This document shows positions 18,955 to 26,592 of a DNA stretch of 64,000 bases, one piece after another (position 1 is the stretch's first letter; every line of letters starts with the position of its first letter). The DNA lies in the NCBI RefSeq assembly GCF_018398875.1, contig NZ_JAGWDK010000026.1, positions 1-64,000 on the forward strand, given 5' to 3'. The DNA comes from Bradyrhizobium sp. sGM-13. GTDB taxonomy: Bacteria; Pseudomonadota; Alphaproteobacteria; Rhizobiales; Xanthobacteraceae. The position numbers and the translations under genes are program-made. The notes under the pieces are model-generated. The model was not told where the DNA came from, searched no databases, and saw nothing but the letters and a program-made list of their open reading frames with translations.

Positions 18955-19664
18955 GAGTGCCCGTCGATCCGGCCGGAGCGCAGACGCACCACCCGGTCGC
19001 AGCGCTGCGCCAGCGAGCTGTCGTGCGTCACCAGCACCAGCGTCATGCCGCGCTCGGCATGTTTGGTGAAGAGCATATCGACGATCTGCTTGCCGGTGGT
19101 TTCATCGAGATTGCCGGTCGGCTCGTCCGCGACCAGAATGGCGGGATCGGGTGCCAGGGCGCGAGCCAGCGCCACGCGCTGCTGTTCGCCACCGGACAAT
19201 TGGGTCGGGTAATGATGCAGGCGCTCGCCGAGGCCGACCGACGCCAGTTCCTTCGCCGCGCGCTCCGCCGCGTCGGGACTACCGGCAAGCTCCAGCGGCA
19301 CGGCCACGTTTTCCAGCGCCGTCATGGTCGGGATCAGGTGAAACGACTGGAACACGATGCCGACCTGGCGGCCGCGGAAGCGGGCGAGGGCGTCCTCGTC
19401 GAGGGCATTGAACGGCGTGCCGTTGACTACCACCTCTCCGCTGTCAGGACGTTCCAACCCCGCCATCACCATCAGCAAGGTCGATTTGCCCGAACCTGAC
19501 GGCCCGATCAGGCCGATCGCCTCGCCGGATGCCACACGAAGGCTGATATCTTTCAGGATATGAACGCGGGCGGCGCCTGTGCCGAGCGAGAGGTTGACGT
19601 TGGAGATGGAAATGGTGTCCGGCCCGATGCCGGTCAGTGAAGAGGGTTCGATGAGACTGTCCAT
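18951..19664 (-). CDS. ABC transporter ATP-binding protein, YbbA/LolD type
   Basis: The 237-residue product is a LolD/MacB-class ATPase with Walker A GPSGSGKST, Q-loop FQSFHLIP, signature LSGGEQQRVALARAL, Walker B ILVADEPTGNLD and switch VTHD. It pairs with the permease that follows. The start at 19664 shares the palindrome CCATGG with a possible start of the divergent esterase on the other strand. A longer start at 19727 is possible but would run into that gene. Confidence 0.92.
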   Translation of the reverse strand: MDSLIEPSSLTGIGPDTISISNVNLSLGTGAARVHILKDISLRVASGEAIGLIGPSGSGKSTLLMVMAGLERPDSGEVVVNGTPFNALDEDALARFRGRQVGIVFQSFHLIPTMTALENVAVPLELAGSPDAAERAAKELASVGLGERLHHYPTQLSGGEQQRVALARALAPDPAILVADEPTGNLDETTGKQIVDMLFTKHAERGMTLVLVTHDSSLAQRCDRVVRLRSGRIDGHS

Positions 19665-19713
19665 GGCTCGGTCATATGGCACTTCCACCGCTCGGGTCGA
19701 GGGCTTGAAACGG

Positions 19714-20388
19714 ATGTTTGCGCACATACGCGTGTTGATTGTGGCTTTGATGACGGCCGGGCCGGTTTTGGCCCAGACTCAAGCTCCGGCCACTGCACCC
19801 GATAAAACTGCACCCGATAAACCGGTCAAAATGGTCGTCCTCGGTGATTCCTTGAGCGCTGGCCTTGGCCTATCTGCGCCGGCGGCGTTCCCCGCCCGCC
19901 TGCAAAAAGCGTTAAGCGAAAAGGGGATAAAGGTCGACATGATCAACGCCGGGGTATCCGGCGATACCACGTCCGGCGGTCGCGACCGGCTGGACTGGTC
20001 GGTCCCGGAGGGAACCGAGGCGGTGATTCTCGAGCTCGGCGCCAACGATGCGCTACGCGGGATCGACCCCGCCGTCACCCGCGCGGCGCTGAGCGATATC
20101 CTGACACGGCTGAAGGCGCGCAAGATCGCGGTTCTCTTGTGCGGGATGCTGGCGCCGCCCAATTACGGCAGCGAATATGCGGCGCGCTTCAACGCCATCT
20201 ATCCGGAGCTGTCCAAATCGTTCGGCGTGCCGCTCTACCCATTTTTCCTGGAGGGGGTTGCCAGTGAAGCCAAGCTCAACCAGGCCGACGGAATTCATCC
20301 GACCGCCGAGGGTGTCGATATCATCGTGAAGAATATTCTGCCCATGGTGGAGGCATTTATCGGCACGATCTCCGGGCAGCGGAGTTGA
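19714..20388 (+). CDS. TesA-like GDSL esterase/arylesterase
   Basis: The product is a periplasmic SGNH hydrolase: signal peptide MFAHIRVLIVALMTAGPVLA, then block I with the nucleophile Ser in VVLGDSLSAG, block II NAGVSGDTT, block III LGANDALRG, and block V DGIHP with the catalytic Asp and His. Family members hydrolyse acyl esters and thioesters. The start is uncertain: ATG 19714 gives a compact signal peptide and has AGGG upstream, while ATG 19663 would add 17 residues. It is divergent from the ABC exporter genes, an arrangement kept from E. coli. Confidence 0.88.
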   Translation: MFAHIRVLIVALMTAGPVLAQTQAPATAPDKTAPDKPVKMVVLGDSLSAGLGLSAPAAFPARLQKALSEKGIKVDMINAGVSGDTTSGGRDRLDWSVPEGTEAVILELGANDALRGIDPAVTRAALSDILTRLKARKIAVLLCGMLAPPNYGSEYAARFNAIYPELSKSFGVPLYPFFLEGVASEAKLNQADGIHPTAEGVDIIVKNILPMVEAFIGTISGQRS

Positions 20389-20568
20389 AAAAGCAGCAAC
20401 GAATGAGGTTACCCAAAGGTTTTCCCGTAGCATTGCGGAGTGCTCGCCCCTCGTGCTTCGCAGAGTCACATAAGTCGGATAGAAAATAACTATCGGTGAT
20501 TCGTCACCGGGCGCTGTTACAGGACATGGGCCTTTTCAAGGTCATGCCCAAGCATCGGGAGTCATGCG

Positions 20569-21105
20569 ATGCCGCGTTTGTTTGCTGGACTGGAAATTCC
20601 GGCCGAGATCGGCCAGAGCCTTTCCAATTTGCGTGGCGGCCTTCCCGGCGCACGCTGGATCGATCCCGAAAATTATCACGTCACCTTGCGCTTCATCGGC
20701 GATATCGACGGCATGTCGGCGAATGAAATCGCCTCGATGCTGTTTCGGGTCAACCGCAAGCCGTTCGAGGTCAAGGTGCAGGGCCTGCAGAGCTTTGGCG
20801 GCAAGAAACCGCGCGCCGTGGTCGCTTCCGTCGAGCCGAGCCGGCCGCTGATCGAGCTGCAGGCCGAACTCGAACGGCTGATGCAGCGGCTCGGGCTCGA
20901 TCCCGAAGGGCGCAAATTCATTCCCCATGTGACGCTGGCGCGGCTGTATGACGCCTCGAGCCAGGACGTTGCCGATTATCTCTCGGTGCGCGGCTATTTC
21001 CCGAGCCGCACGTTCTGGGCTTCGCGCTTCGTGTTGTTCTCGTCCCGCGCGTCCACCGGCGGCGGGCCCTATGTGGTCGAGGATTCCTATGCGCTGAGCG
21101 CGTGA
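20569..21105 (+). CDS. thpR: RNA 2',3'-cyclic phosphodiesterase (2H family)
   Basis: This 178-residue enzyme (formerly LigT) hydrolyses 2',3'-cyclic phosphates on RNA to 2'-phosphates. Both catalytic HxTx motifs are present: HVTL near residue 41 (NYHVTLRFIG) and HVTL near 122 (FIPHVTLARL). The start MPRLFAGLEIP matches the family. About 180 bases upstream contain no gene. A dispersed repeat follows. Confidence 0.93.
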   Translation: MPRLFAGLEIPAEIGQSLSNLRGGLPGARWIDPENYHVTLRFIGDIDGMSANEIASMLFRVNRKPFEVKVQGLQSFGGKKPRAVVASVEPSRPLIELQAELERLMQRLGLDPEGRKFIPHVTLARLYDASSQDVADYLSVRGYFPSRTFWASRFVLFSSRASTGGGPYVVEDSYALSA

Positions 21106-21133
21106 GGGCAGGCGGTCGCCGCATTCTCCTGCT

Positions 21134-21235
21134 GTCATCATCCGCGAAAGCGGATGATCCAGTATACCAGAGGCGCCCGATATAGATCCGAGAGGCCGCG
21201 GCATACTGGATCCCCCGCATGCGCGGGGGATGACG
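21134..21235. repeat. Dispersed palindromic repeat (family A), copy 1
   Basis: It runs GTCATCATCCGC-GAAA-GCGGATGATC, then CCAGTATACCAG, a variable core, CGGCATACTGGAT, and CCCCCGC-ATGC-GCGGGGG ATGAC. The CCAGTAT and ATACTGG parts pair at long range, so the element can fold into a large cruciform-like structure. The copy at 33866-33966 keeps the same order and almost the same length. Confidence 0.8.
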
Positions 21236-21316
21236 ATCCGGGAATGGCTTCATCTGCATACCCCCAGCACCAATTCACGGCTTGCAATTTCCGTTCGCTT
21301 GAGGCCGAAAGGGGCC

Positions 21317-22501
21317 ATGCTGTCGACTGACCCCACCTCGTTCCGCGCACACTATCAGGCTCTGGTTTCCTCCGGCGCGATCGAGGCCGATCCCGCGCAG
21401 GCGGAAGCTGCCGAGGCGTTTGCCGCGCTTGAAGAGCGGCTGTCGAGCTACAAGCCGGCGCGCAAGTTGAGCCTGCTCGGCCGATTGTTCGGCGACAAAA
21501 GCGAGCCGCCGCCGCGCGGGCTCTACATTCACGGCGAGGTCGGCCGCGGCAAGACCATGCTGATGGACCTGTTCTTTCAGCAGTGCCCGGTCCAGCGCAA
21601 GCGCCGCGCCCATTTCCACGAATTCATGGCCGAGGCGCATGAGAAGATCTACGCCTATCGCCAGAACATCGCGCGCGGCGAAATCGCAGATAGCGACGTG
21701 ATCGAGCTGACGGCCAACGCGATCTTCGACGAGGCGTGGCTGCTGTGCTTCGACGAATTCCACGTCACCGACATCGCCGATGCCATGATCCTGGGCCGGC
21801 TTTTCTCAAAACTGTTCGAACTCGGCACCGTCGTGGTCGCGACTTCGAACGTCGCCCCCGAAGACCTCTACAAGGGTGGGCTCAACCGCGCGCTTTTCCT
21901 GCCGTTCATCTCGCAGATCGAAGACCGCATGGATGTGCTGCGGCTCGATGCCCGCACCGATTTCCGGCTGGAAAAACTGGCCGGCGTGAAGATGTGGCTG
22001 GTGCCGCCGGATGACGAAGCCGGCGCCGCGCTCGACCGCGCCTGGCGCAAGATGACCGGCAACGCGCCGTGCAAGCCGCGCGACATTGCGATCAAGGGCC
22101 GCGTTCTGCGGGTGCCCTGTTCGGCGCACGGCGTGGCGCGATTTTCCTTTGCCGATATCTGCGAAAGGCCGCTGGCCGCGTCGGACTATTTGCGGCTGGC
22201 GCACGACTATCACACCATCCTGATCGATCGCATTCCAGTGATGGATTACGCCGAGCGCAACGCCGCCAAGCGCTTTATCTCGCTGATCGACACGCTCTAC
22301 GACAATGCCGTGAAGCTGATGGCCTCGGCCGAGGCCGATCCGGTGTCGCTGTATGTCGCTGCCGAGGGCGTTGAAGCCAACGAGTTCAAGCGGACCGCGT
22401 CGCGTCTGATCGAAATGAGCTCTGAGTCCTACCTGGCGCTGCCGCACGGACGGAAAGATTCCGCAGCCAGCGGCTCGAGCACCGGGTTGGTGGAGACTTG
22501 A
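21317..22501 (+). CDS. zapE: Cell division ATPase ZapE (AFG1 family)
   Basis: ZapE is an AFG1-type ATPase that acts on the Z ring during constriction. The 394-residue product has Walker A GEVGRGKTMLMD (about 74-85), Walker B LLCFDEFHVTD, sensor ATSNVAPEDLY, and the family ending with DTLYDNAVKL. The ATG at 21317 matches the usual MLSTDP-type start; a longer frame begins inside the upstream repeat and is unlikely. It stands alone between two repeats. Confidence 0.92.
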   Translation: MLSTDPTSFRAHYQALVSSGAIEADPAQAEAAEAFAALEERLSSYKPARKLSLLGRLFGDKSEPPPRGLYIHGEVGRGKTMLMDLFFQQCPVQRKRRAHFHEFMAEAHEKIYAYRQNIARGEIADSDVIELTANAIFDEAWLLCFDEFHVTDIADAMILGRLFSKLFELGTVVVATSNVAPEDLYKGGLNRALFLPFISQIEDRMDVLRLDARTDFRLEKLAGVKMWLVPPDDEAGAALDRAWRKMTGNAPCKPRDIAIKGRVLRVPCSAHGVARFSFADICERPLAASDYLRLAHDYHTILIDRIPVMDYAERNAAKRFISLIDTLYDNAVKLMASAEADPVSLYVAAEGVEANEFKRTASRLIEMSSESYLALPHGRKDSAASGSSTGLVET

Positions 22502-22504
22502 TCC

Positions 22505-22607
22505 GTCATTCCGGGGCGCGCGAAGCGCGAACTATGGGGCGCCCTTGCGCCCCTAAGAATCTCGAGCCACAACTTCTGGATTCCGCTGTCGCGCGCCCCG
22601 GAATGAC
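22505..22607. repeat. Dispersed palindromic repeat (family B), copy 2
   Basis: The ends GTCATTCCGGGGCGCGCGA and GCGCGCCCCGGAATGAC are inverted copies. Inside are GGGGCGC/GCGCCCC-type hairpins and GAATCTCGAG. It begins 3 bases after the zapE stop and probably also terminates that gene. The related copy is at 6937-7038. Confidence 0.7.
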
Positions 22608-22753
22608 AGTGCGCGTTGGCATACCTGACCGAATTCCAGGCGCGGCCTTAGAATCGGGCATGCCCCGGCTTGAACCGGCCATTCGAAAGGGATAACCAGC
22701 CATCCGACTGATTATCCACCCCTCACTCTTCGTCTCAGAAGGACAAATTTCCC

Positions 22754-23722
22754 ATGGCGCGCGACAAGATTGCTTTGATTGGCTCCGGTCAGATCGGCGG
22801 AACGCTGGCTCACCTCGTCGGCCTGAAAGAGCTCGGCGACGTCGTGATGTTCGACATCGCCGAGGGCGTCCCGCAGGGCAAAGCGCTCGACATCGCGCAA
22901 TCTTCTCCCGTCGACGGTTTCGACGCTCATCTCACTGGGGCCAATTCCTATGAGGCGCTCGATGGCGCCAAGGTCTGCATCGTCACCGCCGGTGTGCCGC
23001 GCAAGCCCGGCATGAGCCGCGACGATCTCTTGAGCATCAACCTCAAAGTCATGGAGCAGGTCGGCGCCGGTATTAAGAAGTATGCGCCCGATGCGTTCGT
23101 CATCTGCATCACCAACCCGCTGGATGCGATGGTGTGGGCGCTGCAGAAGGCTTCCGGTCTGCCGCACAAGAAAGTGGTTGGCATGGCTGGCGTGCTCGAC
23201 TCCGCGCGGTTCCGCTATTTCCTGGCCGACGAATTTCACGTCTCGGTCGAGGACGTCACCGCTTTCGTGCTCGGCGGCCATGGCGACACCATGGTGCCGC
23301 TGACGCGCTACTCCACGGTCGCCGGCATTCCGCTGCCCGACCTCGTCAAGATGGGCTGGACCTCGCAGGCGCGCATCGACGAGATCGTCGACCGCACCCG
23401 CAACGGCGGCGCCGAGATCGTCAATCTCCTGAAGACCGGTTCGGCGTTCTACGCGCCGGCCGCTTCGGCGATCGCGATGGCCGAGAGCTATCTGAAGGAC
23501 AAGAAGCGCGTGTTGCCTTGCGCCGCCTATCTCAATGGCGAGTACAGCGTAAAGGACATGTATGTCGGCGTTCCCGTCGTGATCGGCTCGAAGGGTGTCG
23601 AGCGCATCGTCGAGATCGAGCTGGCCGGCAAGGATCGTGAAGCCTTCGACAAGTCGGTCGGCGCGGTTCAGGGTCTGGTCGACGCCTGCAAGAAGATCGC
23701 GCCCGACCTGCTCGGTCGCTGA
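22754..23722 (+). CDS. mdh: Malate dehydrogenase
   Basis: This NAD-dependent enzyme oxidises malate to oxaloacetate in the TCA cycle. The 322-residue product is of the lactate dehydrogenase-like type: a GSGQIGG nucleotide loop (residues 10-16), a DIAEG acidic tip, ITNPLD, and the catalytic His in GGHGDTMVPL. AAGGA stands 10 bases before the ATG. It begins the TCA block; a hairpin separates it from sucC. Confidence 0.97.
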   Translation: MARDKIALIGSGQIGGTLAHLVGLKELGDVVMFDIAEGVPQGKALDIAQSSPVDGFDAHLTGANSYEALDGAKVCIVTAGVPRKPGMSRDDLLSINLKVMEQVGAGIKKYAPDAFVICITNPLDAMVWALQKASGLPHKKVVGMAGVLDSARFRYFLADEFHVSVEDVTAFVLGGHGDTMVPLTRYSTVAGIPLPDLVKMGWTSQARIDEIVDRTRNGGAEIVNLLKTGSAFYAPAASAIAMAESYLKDKKRVLPCAAYLNGEYSVKDMYVGVPVVIGSKGVERIVEIELAGKDREAFDKSVGAVQGLVDACKKIAPDLLGR

Positions 23723-23731
23723 CTTTACTCA

Positions 23732-23758
23732 GCTTTCGCCCCTTGCTGGGGCGAAAGC
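23732..23758 (+). terminator. Hairpin between mdh and sucC
   Basis: GCTTTCGCCCC and GGGGCGAAAGC form a perfect 11-base stem around TTGCT, 9 bases after the mdh stop. No T run follows beyond GGTTT, so it may be a weak terminator or a processing and stability hairpin inside an mdh-suc transcript. Confidence 0.6.
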
Positions 23759-23854
23759 GGTTTCAGGGTTGCAGTTATCTTGGTATATGGTATGCCAACT
23801 GCCAATGCCGGTGAACTGTAGAACTCGCCGCTAAGGGTTTTGGGGAGCGTCCAA

Positions 23855-25054
<1,200 letters not shown>

Positions 25055-25056
25055 CG

Positions 25057-25533
25057 ATGGCTGACCGTCTCGCCGCTCCGACACCGCTGGAAGAACACCG
25101 CAGGCTCGCGGTTTTTGCGGGCGAGTGGGCGGGCGAGGAAATGGTCTATCCGTCGCGCTGGACCGCGGGCGGTCCGGCGACCTCGCATGTGGTCGCACGG
25201 ATGGATCTCAACGGGTTCTACCTGATTCAGGATTCCCGTCAGATGCGCGACGGCAAGGAGACTTTCGCCACCCACGGCGTGTTCACCTATGACCGTGACG
25301 ACCGGACCTACAAGTTATTCTGGCACGATTCGCTCGGCTACTATTCGCCGGCACCTGCCTCCGGCGCCTGGGTCGGCAACAAGCTGACCCTGGTGCGCGG
25401 CTCGTTGCGCGGCAATGCGCGCCACCTCTACGAAGTCGTCGACGACAACAACTACACCATGAAGATCCAGTTCTCGCCTGATGCCGAAGGATGGGCCGAC
25501 GTGCTCACCGGCACGTACCGCCGCATTCATTAA
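25057..25533 (+). CDS. DUF1579-like protein inserted between sucC and sucD
   Basis: The 158-residue product is cytoplasmic (no signal or helix) and resembles DUF1579-type lipocalin-like beta-barrel proteins: LxxFAGEWAGEE near the start, then alternating strands with YLIQDSRQ, GVFTYDRDDRTYKLFWHDS, and the ending WADVLTGTYRR. The function is unknown. GGGAGG stands 6 bases before the ATG, which is only 2 bases after the sucC stop, so it is surely in the same message. Its place between sucC and sucD suggests co-production with succinyl-CoA synthetase, perhaps as a small-molecule binding partner; that is inference. Confidence 0.85.
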   Translation: MADRLAAPTPLEEHRRLAVFAGEWAGEEMVYPSRWTAGGPATSHVVARMDLNGFYLIQDSRQMRDGKETFATHGVFTYDRDDRTYKLFWHDSLGYYSPAPASGAWVGNKLTLVRGSLRGNARHLYEVVDDNNYTMKIQFSPDAEGWADVLTGTYRRIH

Positions 25534-25572
25534 CCCCCTCGTTCACGGTCACCGAAGAAAGCGTTCGCAATC

Positions 25573-26457
25573 ATGTCCGTTCTGATCGACAGCAACACCA
25601 AAGTCATCTGTCAGGGTTTCACTGGCAAGAACGGCACGTTCCATTCGGAAGCCGCGATCGCGTACGGCACCAAGATGGTCGGTGGCACCTCGCCGGGCAA
25701 AGGCGGCTCGACCCATCTCGGCTTGCCCGTCTTCGACACCGTTCGCGAGGCGCGCGAGAAGACCGGCGCTGACGCCAGCGTGATCTATGTCCCGCCGCCA
25801 GGTGCGGCAGACGCGATCTGCGAAGCGATCGATGCGGAGATTCCGCTGATCGTCTGCATCACCGAGGGCATTCCGGTGCTCGACATGGTGCGCGTGAAGC
25901 GTTCATTGTCGGGATCGAAATCGCGCCTGATCGGGCCGAACTGCCCGGGCGTGATGACGGCGGGCGAGTGCAAGATCGGCATCATGCCGGCCAATATCTT
26001 TAAGCCGGGCAGCGTCGGGATCGTTTCCCGTTCGGGCACGTTGACGTATGAGGCCGTGTTCCAGACCACCCAGGAGGGCCTCGGTCAGACCACGGCGGTC
26101 GGCATCGGCGGCGACCCGGTCAAGGGCACCGAATTCATCGACGTGCTGGAGATGTTCCTCAAGGACGAGAAGACCACCTCGATCATCATGATCGGTGAAA
26201 TCGGCGGCTCGGCCGAGGAAGACGCCGCCCAGTTCATCAAGGATGAGGCCAAGCGCGGACGGAAAAAGCCGATGGTTGGCTTCATCGCTGGCGTCACCGC
26301 CCCTCCTGGCCGCCGTATGGGCCATGCCGGCGCGATCATTTCCGGCGGCAAGGGCGACGCCGGATCCAAGACCGCGGCCATGGAAGCGGCCGGAATTACG
26401 GTGTCTCCGTCACCGGCACGGCTCGGGCATACTCTTGCCGAAAAATTGAAATCTTAA
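25573..26457 (+). CDS. sucD: Succinyl-CoA synthetase alpha subunit
   Basis: The 294-residue product binds CoA and carries the phosphorylated histidine of succinyl-CoA ligase: His251 in GRRMGHAGAIISGG. The early QGFTGKNGTFHSE CoA-binding segment and GPNCPG are present. It lies 39 bases after the DUF1579 gene and before sucA. A small AGGCGG/CCGCCT hairpin sits at 26477-26494 between it and sucA. Confidence 0.97.
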   Translation: MSVLIDSNTKVICQGFTGKNGTFHSEAAIAYGTKMVGGTSPGKGGSTHLGLPVFDTVREAREKTGADASVIYVPPPGAADAICEAIDAEIPLIVCITEGIPVLDMVRVKRSLSGSKSRLIGPNCPGVMTAGECKIGIMPANIFKPGSVGIVSRSGTLTYEAVFQTTQEGLGQTTAVGIGGDPVKGTEFIDVLEMFLKDEKTTSIIMIGEIGGSAEEDAAQFIKDEAKRGRKKPMVGFIAGVTAPPGRRMGHAGAIISGGKGDAGSKTAAMEAAGITVSPSPARLGHTLAEKLKS

Positions 26458-26592
26458 TTCAGTTCTTGGTCCTTTTAGGCGGGAATATCCGCCTTAAATA
26501 GGGTAAAGCTTCTTACCGAGCTGGTTCGGGCCGCCCGGACCGGCTAAAGCGCCGTTTTCCACGCGCAAAGCGGAACTCACCAGGACGCCATC

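Noticed and set aside
21134..22607. A possible CRISPR or mobile element around zapE because repeats flank it
   Set aside because: The two flanking elements belong to different repeat families (A and B), there is no regular spacing, and no cas or transposase gene is present.
26458..26592. A sucA-type riboswitch-like motif before sucA
   Set aside because: Only a small AGGCGG/CCGCCT hairpin and a few short stems are visible; the known sucA leader motifs belong to other groups and no match could be argued.
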